Positions 10,319-16,246 of a stretch of 35,135 nt of DNA are shown here, piece by piece (within the stretch, counting starts at the first letter, position 1; every line of letters begins with the position of its first letter). Under the pieces are notes generated by a model. The model saw nothing but the letters and a program-made list of their open reading frames with translations. It did not search any database and had not been told where the DNA came from. This DNA is from Halanaerobiales bacterium (lineage in GTDB: Bacteria > Bacillota_F > Halanaerobiia > DY22613): positions 1-35,135 of the forward strand of contig JAGMES010000035.1 in NCBI GenBank assembly GCA_023128035.1, written 5' to 3'. Position numbers and translations under genes: made by a program.

Positions 10319-10831
10319 ATGAAAGTACTTGTAACATATTCAAGTAGAACGGGAAATACAAAAAAAGTAGCTGAGGGTATTTTAGAGATAATGCCAAAGG
10401 GAACCAATATTTTTTCAATTGAAGAAGTTCCTTCGTTTGATGAATATGATTTTATTGCTCTGGGATTTTGGGTAGATAAAGGTACAGCGGATGAGAAGTC
10501 ACAAAAATATATGCAGAAGATTAATCATAAGAAAATAGGGTTGTTTGGTACTCTTGGAGCATATCCAGATTCTGAGCATGCACATAAATCTATGGAGAAT
10601 GTTAAAAAATTACTTCAACCTGATAATCAGATTAGGGGAGAGTTTATGTGTCAGGGCAAAATCGATCCTCAACTTATAGAGCAGTTTAAAAATTTACCAG
10701 CGGATCATCCCCACGCTATGACTCTTGAACGAGAGGCAAGGCATGCAGAAGCGAGTAAACATCCAAATGAAGAGGATATAAAAAACGCGCAAACTATTTT
10801 TAAAGAAATAATGCTACAAATGAATTTTTGA
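10319..10831 (+). CDS. hmuF: Flavodoxin-family protein (HmuF-like)
   Basis: A 170-residue flavodoxin. The N-terminal FMN phosphate loop is VTYSSRTGNTKKVA (residues 4-17), followed by a strand with ALGFWVDKGTAD and a second cofactor loop LFGTLGAYPDSEH. Small flavodoxins of this type are encoded beside HmuW in anaerobes such as Fusobacterium, where they supply electrons for heme breakdown; a relationship to other flavodoxin-like partners of tetrapyrrole reductases cannot be excluded. GGGAGGG lies 8 bases upstream and the ATG is 2 bases after the hmuW stop, so the two were built to be co-translated. The flavodoxin is intact although its partner is interrupted. Confidence 0.82.
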   Translation: MKVLVTYSSRTGNTKKVAEGILEIMPKGTNIFSIEEVPSFDEYDFIALGFWVDKGTADEKSQKYMQKINHKKIGLFGTLGAYPDSEHAHKSMENVKKLLQPDNQIRGEFMCQGKIDPQLIEQFKNLPADHPHAMTLEREARHAEASKHPNEEDIKNAQTIFKEIMLQMNF

Positions 10832-10847
10832 TGGGAAGAAAAAAATT

Positions 10848-10885
10848 TTTAGACAATTGTTAGGTTAATCTAACAATTGTCTAAA
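10848..10885. repeat. Perfect 16-bp inverted repeat after hmuF
   Basis: TTTAGACAATTGTTAG (10848-10863) and CTAACAATTGTCTAAA (10870-10885) are exact reverse complements around a 6-base loop. There is no T run after the + strand hairpin, so it is a poor terminator in that direction; the T run before it fits termination of - strand transcripts. It could also be a dyad operator for the next gene, whose ribosome binding site begins 9 bases later. Confidence 0.7.
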
Positions 10886-10919
10886 CTTAATATAAGGAGG
10901 AGAGAAAATAGGGCATCAA

Positions 10920-11144
10920 GTGATTATGCATGTTGCGGGTAGGAAAAATAGTGCCTGTAGGAACTTTCAAATTCCTTGTAACACGGATTTGGTTTTAGTA
11001 TTGACTGACTTTGTTAATCATAACCTGATGAAAAAAGCTAAGAAAGAGGTAGAGAAGAATGAAATCGATATTTTATATTCTAAAAGGAGTTGGTCTTCCA
11101 TTTATACAAAGTTACAAGAAAATAAAATGATTCTTTGTAATTAA
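10920..11144 (+). CDS. DUF2325 family protein, start codon unclear
   Basis: A short protein (about 74 residues from GTG) resembling DUF2325: HVAGRKNSACRNFQ near the N-terminus, DLVLVLTDFVNHNLMKKAKKEV in the middle, and a closing SSIYTKLQE helix. The family is small and uncharacterised, with a fold suggested to resemble a nucleotide-binding or receiver-like alpha/beta domain. GTG 10920 matches the usual N-terminus but lies 19 bases from the strong AAGGAGG (10894-10900). At the ideal 7-base spacing stands ATA (10908), in frame with the gene (GHQVIMHV...), as if an ATG start had mutated. It follows the heme operon in the same direction, separated by the inverted repeat at 10848. Confidence 0.6.
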   Translation: MIMHVAGRKNSACRNFQIPCNTDLVLVLTDFVNHNLMKKAKKEVEKNEIDILYSKRSWSSIYTKLQENKMILCN

Positions 11145-11204
11145 TGGAATTAAGTTGGTAAAAAAACTAGAAAAAATAATTTTATTTAAAAATGATAATT
11201 AGCC

Positions 11205-11233
11205 TTGATTACAAACATAATACATGGTATAAT
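11205..11233 (+). promoter_or_regulatory. Promoter for tandem cobalamin riboswitches 1 and 2
   Basis: TTGATT (11205-11210), a 17-base spacer and TATAAT (11228-11233) lie 21 bases before the first aptamer. The same promoter arrangement recurs before riboswitch 5 (24823-24851). Confidence 0.7.
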
Positions 11234-11254
11234 TCTAGTGAATTGAATAGTTCT

Positions 11255-11410
11255 AATAGGTTCTGAAAAGTCAGATTAATAGGGAAAACGGTGAAAATCC
11301 GTTACAGCCCCCGCTACTGTAAGTGTGGATGCACTGATTAAATATGCCACTGGGAAACTGGGAAGGTGAATCAGATGCAGGTGAAACACGAGTCAGGAGA
11401 CCTGCCTATT
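11255..11410 (+). ncRNA. Cobalamin riboswitch 1 (tandem pair A)
   Basis: Shows the standard cobalamin aptamer landmarks in order: a closing P1 helix AATAGG/CCTATT (11255-11260 with 11405-11410), GGGAAAACGGTGAAAATCCG, the core ACAGCCCCCGCTACTGTAA, CCACTGGGAAACTGGGAAGG, and the B12 box AGTCAGGAGACCTGCC. A downstream TTTCGGTGGGAAGG element and intrinsic terminators suggest transcriptional control: bound cobalamin favours termination. Confidence 0.95.
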
Positions 11411-11461
11411 GAATGTGCACGAACATCTTTCGGTGGGAAGGATTGGTTAGTATGAGATAAC

Positions 11462-11487
11462 CCCAAGCCTTTTGTTTGGGTTTTCTT
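11462..11487 (+). terminator. Weak terminator hairpin after riboswitch 1
   Basis: CCCAA (11462-11466) can pair with TTGGG (11476-11480), followed by TTTTCTTT. Its position after the B12 box makes it the likely expression platform of riboswitch 1. Confidence 0.5.
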
Positions 11488-11490
11488 TAT

Positions 11491-11520
11491 AATGCCCTCT
11501 TTCCATGGAAAGAGGGTATT
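11491..11520. terminator. Second hairpin between riboswitches 1 and 2
   Basis: AATGCCCTCTTTCC followed by its near-perfect complement GGAAAGAGGGTATT, with only AT between. It closely resembles the terminator after riboswitch 5 (25115-25146), which supports common ancestry of the two leaders. The T run after it is short. Confidence 0.65.
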
Positions 11521-11562
11521 ATTTCTATATAAAGGTATTTGTTGAATAGTAAAATAATAAGC

Positions 11563-11751
11563 ATATATAGGTGTTCTTAAGGAACTTAATTTAGGAAAGT
11601 GGTGAAAGTCCACTACAGCCCCCGCTACTGTGAGTGTGGATGAAACTGATCAACGTTTAGCTATAAAACGCAAAGCGTTAGCCCACTGGGCCGACCGCCT
11701 AGGAAGGGAACAGGAGTAAGATAAAGCACAAGTCAGGAGACTAGCCTATTT
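11563..11751 (+). ncRNA. Cobalamin riboswitch 2 (tandem pair A)
   Basis: A second aptamer in the same leader: P1 ATAGG/CCTAT (11567-11571 with 11745-11749), GGTGAAAGTCCACTACAGCCCCCGCTACTGTG landmarks near 11600-11632, an enlarged variable arm with the pair AACG/CGTT around 11652-11680, CCACTGGGCC, and the B12 box AAGTCAGGAGACTAGCC. No promoter is visible between aptamers 1 and 2, so one transcript should carry both. It is less similar to riboswitch 1 than riboswitch 5 is. Confidence 0.93.
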
Positions 11752-11840
11752 ATGAAAAATAATACCTTCGGTGGGGAGGGGAAAATTTGACATGGTAAGT
11801 TTTCTATCTTACTTTGGTATGTTTCTAGTTGTCAGAATTT

Positions 11841-11873
11841 AAACCCTACTATTAAGGTAGGGTTTATTTTTTT
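11841..11873 (+). terminator. Terminator of riboswitch 2, upstream of yitT
   Basis: AAACCCTAC (11841-11849) pairs with GTAGGGTTT (11857-11865), followed by ATTTTTTT. It sits 31 bases before the yitT start, where the riboswitch would use it to switch the gene off. Confidence 0.85.
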
Positions 11874-11904
11874 GGCTTAAAAAAAGAAAGGTTAGGTGAT
11901 TTGA

Positions 11905-12774
11905 ATGAAAAAAGTTTTTTGGGATTATGTTGGTATCGCTGTAGGATGTATAATAACTGCAATTGGATTGGTTATTTTTCTTGTCCCAAATAAGATTGCT
12001 TCTGGTGGTGCCAGTGGTCTGGCTACAGTTACATATCATGTTTTCGGAATTCCAGTTGGCATAATGATGTTATTTATTAATATCCCACTGTTTTTAGCTG
12101 CGGTCAAAACTTTAGGTCGACAGGTGGGAGCACGGACATTATGGGCGATTTTAGTTTTATCACTTAGTACAGATTTATTGACTACCTGTTTGCCTGTTCT
12201 CACTTATAATCCTCTTTTGGCTAGTATTTATGGAGGTGCCACAACTGGTTTTGGCATGGGGCTGGTTTTTCGCTCAAGAGGAACCACTGGAGGTACCGAT
12301 TTAGTAGCGGCTTTAGTTAGTTATTATTTCCCCACTTTTAGTATTGGGCAAGGACTTTTTTTAGTGGATGTTTTTGTTGTCGTTCTTGCAGGGATTGTCT
12401 TTAATGCTGAACTGGCTTTATATGCAACTATATCAATTTTTATTGCTTCTAAAGTAATTGATCTTGTCCAACAAGGTTTTAACTTTTCAAAAGCAGCTTT
12501 TATTATTTCAGACAAGTCTGAAGAAATATTAGATGAGATTTTAGAAAAAATGGGGCGAGGTGTGACAACTCTTGATGGAAAAGGTGGTTATACAGGCAAT
12601 GAGAAGAAGATTATGATGGTTATTATCAGTAGAGCAGAAGTTACTCGGCTCAAAAATATCATTTATCAGATTGATCCAGATTCTTTTGTATTTTTAACTG
12701 ATGTTCATGATGTTTTGGGAGAAGGGTTTAAAGAGTTTAGTTTTGATAAAATAAATGAAGCAATGCATGTGTGA
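11905..12774 (+). CDS. yitT: YitT-family membrane protein
   Basis: A 289-residue protein with the YitT layout. An N-terminal membrane domain has about five or six helices (residues 1-180), with NKIASGGASGLATV near residue 30, GGATTGFGMGLVFRSRGTTGGTDLVA near 110-135 and FIASKVIDLVQQGF near 175. A C-terminal soluble DUF2179-type domain contains DEILEKMGRGVTTLDGKGGYTG (about residues 208-232) and the C-terminal DVHDVLGEGF. The transport role of the family is unknown. The gene follows two tandem cobalamin riboswitches and a terminator 31 bases upstream, so expression should rise when cobalamin is scarce; the regulation points to a role in cobalamin, precursor or cobalt supply. The start ATG has AAAGG/TAGGTG upstream. 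Confidence 0.9.
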   Translation: MKKVFWDYVGIAVGCIITAIGLVIFLVPNKIASGGASGLATVTYHVFGIPVGIMMLFINIPLFLAAVKTLGRQVGARTLWAILVLSLSTDLLTTCLPVLTYNPLLASIYGGATTGFGMGLVFRSRGTTGGTDLVAALVSYYFPTFSIGQGLFLVDVFVVVLAGIVFNAELALYATISIFIASKVIDLVQQGFNFSKAAFIISDKSEEILDEILEKMGRGVTTLDGKGGYTGNEKKIMMVIISRAEVTRLKNIIYQIDPDSFVFLTDVHDVLGEGFKEFSFDKINEAMHV

Positions 12775-12878
12775 AGTTTGTTACAGATAAAATCTTATCA
12801 AATAAGTAGAATATTTTAAAATGCGTGTAGTATACATAAAAGTAAGGAAGTAGAAAAAATAAAAAGGAGGTGTTTTGA

Positions 12879-12980
12879 ATGATAATACCATTTCCTAAGA
12901 CTTGCCCTAAGTACGGCGGGCCACATTGCGGTTATTCAGGATGTATTCCACCAGATCAAGTTCCAGTACATTGTCCATAA
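12879..12980 (+). CDS. Cysteine- and proline-rich microprotein (33 residues)
   Basis: An AAAAAGGAGG site (12861-12870) is spaced 8 bases from ATG 12879, and a 33-residue frame ends 13 bases before a clean intrinsic terminator. The peptide begins MIIPFPKTCPKYGGP and ends PPDQVPVHCP. It has four Cys (residues 9, 17, 22, 32), two His (16, 31) and six Pro spread along its length, and no signal peptide or membrane segment. Cys and His next to each other (HC twice) suggest metal binding or disulfides. Ribosome binding site, frame and terminator together argue for a real gene. No family is recognised. It lies downstream of riboswitch-controlled yitT, 104 bases away, and could be co-transcribed or have its own promoter, which was not identified. 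Confidence 0.7.
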   Translation: MIIPFPKTCPKYGGPHCGYSGCIPPDQVPVHCP

Positions 12981-12993
12981 TTGAATGCAGAAA

Positions 12994-13020
12994 GCCACCC
13001 TTCGGGGGTGGTATTTTTTA
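12994..13020 (+). terminator. Terminator after the microprotein gene
   Basis: CCACCC (12995-13000), loop TTCGG, GGGTGG (13006-13011), then TTTTTT (13014-13019). It is a GC-rich stem in AT-rich surroundings. Confidence 0.9.
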
Positions 13021-13070
13021 TTTAAGCAGGATTTTAATAATTTGTAAAAGTTAAAATATATAAATGTTCT

Positions 13071-13110
13071 GGCGAGGTGGGCGACTTCCCCCTTCTGAAA
13101 TGTCGTTAAA
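13071..13110. repeat. Half copy of a small inverted-repeat element
   Basis: Bases 13085-13110 (CTTCCCCCTTCTGAAATGTCGTTAAA) are the reverse complement of 31561-31585 apart from one extra C. The full element at 31561-31652 has both ends; here only one end is seen, next to a diverged GAGGTGGGCGA. Confidence 0.65.
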
Positions 13111-13188
13111 TAAAGTGCTAGTGAAACTTTAGTGTATAAAGAATTAGTCATATTAAAGTAAATAGTTCCGTATTCTTTTAAAAGTAGC

Positions 13189-13217
13189 TTGACACTATTA
13201 AGTTCTTTATATATAAT
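13189..13217 (+). promoter_or_regulatory. Promoter for tandem cobalamin riboswitches 3 and 4 and btuFCD
   Basis: Consensus TTGACA (13189-13194), 17-base spacer, consensus TATAAT (13212-13217), 32 bases before the third aptamer. Confidence 0.85.
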
Positions 13218-13249
13218 GAGAGTGTTAAAAACTAAATAATAACGAAAAC

Positions 13250-13468
13250 TACAGGTGCCTTTTTTCGCGCAAGCGTGAGGTTAAAAGGGAAGTTCGGTGC
13301 AAGGCCGATGCAGCCCCTGCTACTGTAAATATTGACGAAACCCTAAAAATCTGTGAAGCAGATTAAGCTGCTATAGTAGATTAAGCCACTGGGAAACTGG
13401 GAAGGCTTGCGCATTATGTGAATGCGTACGGGAGTAGGATGAGATATGAGCCAGGAAACCTGCCTGTA
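13250..13468 (+). ncRNA. Cobalamin riboswitch 3 (tandem pair B)
   Basis: P1 TACAGG/CCTGTA (13250-13255 with 13463-13468), AAGGGAAGTTCGGTGCAAGG, core GCAGCCCCTGCTACTGTAA (one C-to-T difference in the usual CCCCCGC run), CCACTGGGAAACTGGGAAGG, and a B12 box GAGCCAGGAAACCTGCC. It is very similar in sequence to riboswitch 4, including flanks such as GCAAGCGTGAGGTTAAAAGG, so the pair arose by recent duplication. The variable arm is longer than in copy 4. Confidence 0.95.
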
Positions 13469-13595
13469 TTGTTTTAAGTGTATTCATTTCGGAGGGGAAT
13501 ACTTACACTTGTCAGATGTCATCTTGAATATGCTCTAGTGAATACTAGATTACATAGGTATATTTGGAATTTTGACAATATGATAAGTAAACAGG

Positions 13596-13619
13596 ACTCC
13601 GAAAAAACGGGGTTTTTTT
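13596..13619 (+). terminator. Terminator of riboswitch 3
   Basis: ACTCCG (13596-13601), loop AAAAAA, CGGGGT (13608-13613, one G-U pair), then a run of seven T. Confidence 0.8.
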
Positions 13620-13644
13620 AGTTTTAAAAACTGAATAGATAAGA

Positions 13645-13839
13645 TATAGGTGCCTTGCGTGCAAGCGTGAGGTTAAAAGGGAAGTTCGGTAAAAGCCGAT
13701 GCAGCCCCCGCTACTGTGAACATCAACGAAACCATAAAAATCTGTTATGCAGATTTAACCACTGGGAAACTGGGAAGGTTTGCGCATTACGTATGCGCAC
13801 GGGAGTAGGATGAGATGTGAGCCAGGAAACCTGCCTGTA
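13645..13839 (+). ncRNA. Cobalamin riboswitch 4 (tandem pair B)
   Basis: P1 TATAGG/CCTGTA (13645-13650 with 13834-13839), AAGGGAAGTTCGGTAAAAGC, the core GCAGCCCCCGCTACTGTGA, CCACTGGGAAACTGGGAAGG, and the B12 box GAGCCAGGAAACCTGCC. No promoter is visible between riboswitch 3's terminator and this aptamer, so btuF transcription must pass two cobalamin-controlled terminators in series. Confidence 0.95.
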
Positions 13840-13951
13840 ACTTTGATGTGTATTATTTCGGAGGGAAGTTTATGCACTTGTCAAATATTGATTTTATATA
13901 TTTTTATGTAAATACGTTAAATATATTTGACTTGCATAGTATGATAAAAAT

Positions 13952-13974
13952 GACTCCGAAAGGGGTCTTTTTTT
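13952..13974 (+). terminator. Terminator of riboswitch 4, upstream of btuF
   Basis: GACTCC (13952-13957), loop GAAA, GGGGTC (13962-13967), then TTTTTTT. It is the expression platform controlling btuFCD, 46 bases before the btuF start. Confidence 0.88.
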
Positions 13975-14020
13975 ATTAAATTAGAAAGTGTGCGAATATT
14001 TTAAAATGGAGGGGATTTAA

Positions 14021-15112
14021 ATGTTCAAAAGAAGGTTTGGCTTAATTTTAACGTTGATTGTCAGTTTTCTACTTGTTTCTGGTGTTGTTTTAGCTGGTGG
14101 TACTCTTAAATTGGACTACACAGATGCTTTCAATATTGAGTATCTGGAAAATGGAAATAAGATAGTTACTGATGGTGATGGTATGAAATGGTTATTGGTT
14201 CCTAGAGGACAGGATGTACCAGAAGGTTATGAAGGTTTACCAGTGGTTTATACACCAATTAAAAATGTTTTATTGGGATCTATAACTCAAGCATGTTTAT
14301 TAAGACCTCTTGGTGTATTAGATAGTGTTATCGCTGTTACTTCTCCTTTAAATGCATGGTATATTGATGAGATCAAAGAAGGATTTCAAAATGAAACCGT
14401 AACTTTTGTTGGAGAAGGTTGGTCCCCAGATTTTGAGAAAATTCAGGAGCTTAATCCTGACTATGCTATTGTCTATACGGGATCTTATCCACAGACAGCA
14501 TTGATTGAAAAATTTAAAGAATTAAAAATGCCTTATCTTGTAGACAATGAGTACATGGAAGCTAGAGCTTTTGGTAGAATGGAATGGATTAAGTTTATGG
14601 GTGCATTCTACAATAAGGATGATGTAGCTGTAGAATATTTTGAAAATGCATTACAAGAGATCGAATTATTAAAAGAAAAACTTGCAGGTGTAGAGCAACC
14701 TAAAGTTGTATGGGGTTCAATTTATAATGGTAAGGTTTATGTTCCAAGAGCAGGTTCTTATGTAGCTGAAATGATTGCTCTTGCAGGTGGAGATTATGTT
14801 TTCAATGATTTGGGCGTAAATGAATCAGGCAGTGCAGAAATTACTTTAGAAGAACTTTATGCCAAAGCAATTGATGCAGATATTTTCATCTATTCTAGCT
14901 GGTATGTTTCTTCTACAGATGACATTGTACAACAGGCTCCAATACTTGCTGATCTCAAATCTATCAAAGAAGGTAATGTATGGAGATATAATGCTAACTG
15001 GTATCAAAGTTTAGATAGAACACATAAGCAAATCATTGATCTTGCTTCTATTTTCTATCCAGAACTTTTAAAAGGAAATGTAAATGATCATTTAACACAA
15101 CTTCCTAAGTAA
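14021..15112 (+). CDS. btuF: Cobalamin/corrinoid ABC transporter substrate-binding protein (BtuF-type)
   Basis: A 363-residue periplasmic binding protein with a signal peptide (FGLILTLIVSFLLVSGVVLA, residues 6-25). The two lobes are seen as TPIKNVLLGSITQACLLRPLGVLDSVIAVT (about 78-107), FEKIQELNPDYAIVYTGSYP (about 145-164), and the long backbone helix followed by YVPRAGSYVAEMIALAGGDYVF (about 243-264). It is longer than Escherichia coli BtuF and more like the FecB-type proteins of anaerobes. Ligand assignment rests mainly on the two cobalamin riboswitches directly upstream and on the btuC and btuD genes downstream. GGAGGGG lies 7 bases before the ATG. A strong hairpin terminator separates it from btuC, which should give more binding protein than permease. 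Confidence 0.85.
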   Translation: MFKRRFGLILTLIVSFLLVSGVVLAGGTLKLDYTDAFNIEYLENGNKIVTDGDGMKWLLVPRGQDVPEGYEGLPVVYTPIKNVLLGSITQACLLRPLGVLDSVIAVTSPLNAWYIDEIKEGFQNETVTFVGEGWSPDFEKIQELNPDYAIVYTGSYPQTALIEKFKELKMPYLVDNEYMEARAFGRMEWIKFMGAFYNKDDVAVEYFENALQEIELLKEKLAGVEQPKVVWGSIYNGKVYVPRAGSYVAEMIALAGGDYVFNDLGVNESGSAEITLEELYAKAIDADIFIYSSWYVSSTDDIVQQAPILADLKSIKEGNVWRYNANWYQSLDRTHKQIIDLASIFYPELLKGNVNDHLTQLPK

Positions 15113-15131
15113 GAATTATTTGGTCTGAACA

Positions 15132-15169
15132 ACTGGACGTAATGGTATCTGCTATTACGTCCAGTTTTT
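15132..15169 (+). terminator. Intra-operon terminator between btuF and btuC
   Basis: ACTGGACGTAAT (15132-15143) is perfectly complementary to ATTACGTCCAGT (15154-15165), followed by TTTT. Being inside the btuFCD operon, it probably lets only part of the transcripts continue, which would set binding protein above permease and ATPase. Confidence 0.85.
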
Positions 15170-15205
15170 AAGTAAAAATTTACTTCTTTATATGAGGTGT
15201 AAACT

Positions 15206-16246
15206 ATGGATTTTATTAATAAAAAGACAACACGATATGCAACAGTTTTGCTTATATTATTGGCCTTATTGATATTTGCTTTTTTATTAAACATTGGAAT
15301 GGGATCAGTCAAAATACCAATTTCGCAGGTCTTCACAGAGATAAAAAGGATGATCTTACACCAACAATCAGATCAACCAATCTATAAGGCGATCATTGGA
15401 CGAATAAGACTTCCCCGTACATTGGCTGCAATTATTGGAGGAGCTTCTTTGGCATCTGCTGGTCTGTTGCTACAGATTTTCTTTAGAAATCCTTTGGTAG
15501 GTCCCTATGTTTTGGGAATCTCGTCAGGTGCGACATTGTTAGTTGCCCTGATTTTATTGGCAGGGGTTACTTTTGGTTTGAATATAGCGACACCTTTTTT
15601 GTTATTTCTCGCAGCTTTTATAGGGTCAATTCTTGTGATGACTATTGTTCTATTGATCTCTTCTAAAGTAAAAAATGTAGTAACATTATTGGTGATTGGT
15701 CTTATGGCAGGTTATTTATGCGGTTCTGTAACCAGTTTTTTGATGGCTTTTGCAGAAAAGGAAGAGGTAAAAGGTTTTATAATGTGGACTATGGGGAGTT
15801 TCTCAGGTTTTACCTGGAAGCAGGTGACGATTTTAACTTTGGTTGGACTTCCGGGTTTATTTATTACCTTATTAATCTCGAAACCTTTGAATGCACTACT
15901 CATGGGAGAGAAATATGCAGCAAGCATGGGTGTTAAGATTAAAAGAATCAGATTTTTAATCGTTTTGATTTCAAGTCTTTTAGCAGGGCTTGTTACAGCA
16001 TTCGCCGGGCCAGTCTCTTTCATTGGCCTCTCAGTCCCACATATCTCTAGATTATGTTTTGGTACTTCTGATAACAAAATTTTAATCCCGGGAACGATTC
16101 TTTTAGGTGGCACGATTACAGGTTTATGTGATCTGATTGCCAGAACTATATTTGCCCCAGTAGAAGTACCAATCAGTGCAGTTACTTCATTTTTGGGAGC
16201 ACCAGTCGTAATATTTCTATTGCTTAGAAGGAGGAATGCACTTTGA
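15206..16246 (+). CDS. btuC: Cobalamin ABC transporter permease (BtuC-type)
   Basis: A 346-residue FecCD-family permease with about ten hydrophobic helices. Family markers are GRIRLPRTLAAIIGGASLASAGLLLQ and FFRNPLVGPYVLGISSGA (residues 64-110), FAGPVSFIGLSVPH near 270, and a C-terminal LGAPVVIFLLLRRR. ATG 15206 has GAGGTG 7 bases upstream. It ends in a 4-base overlap (TTGA) with btuD, a sign of coupling. It would form the inner-membrane path for cobalamin delivered by the preceding binding protein. It is clearly a paralogue of the HmuU-like permease at 7253, but the two are diverged and sit under different regulation. Confidence 0.9.
   Translation: MDFINKKTTRYATVLLILLALLIFAFLLNIGMGSVKIPISQVFTEIKRMILHQQSDQPIYKAIIGRIRLPRTLAAIIGGASLASAGLLLQIFFRNPLVGPYVLGISSGATLLVALILLAGVTFGLNIATPFLLFLAAFIGSILVMTIVLLISSKVKNVVTLLVIGLMAGYLCGSVTSFLMAFAEKEEVKGFIMWTMGSFSGFTWKQVTILTLVGLPGLFITLLISKPLNALLMGEKYAASMGVKIKRIRFLIVLISSLLAGLVTAFAGPVSFIGLSVPHISRLCFGTSDNKILIPGTILLGGTITGLCDLIARTIFAPVEVPISAVTSFLGAPVVIFLLLRRRNAL

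Noticed and set aside
13250..13839. Repeated units that could be mistaken for a CRISPR array or generic direct repeats
   Set aside because: Only two units of about 200 bases, each a full cobalamin aptamer; no short repeat-spacer pattern and no cas genes.
15712..16113. 133-codon open frame on the - strand inside btuC, and similar ones inside fbpA and fbpB (up to 229 codons at 21608-22297)
   Set aside because: They lie wholly within clear membrane-protein or binding-protein genes on the other strand, have no start signals and resemble no family.
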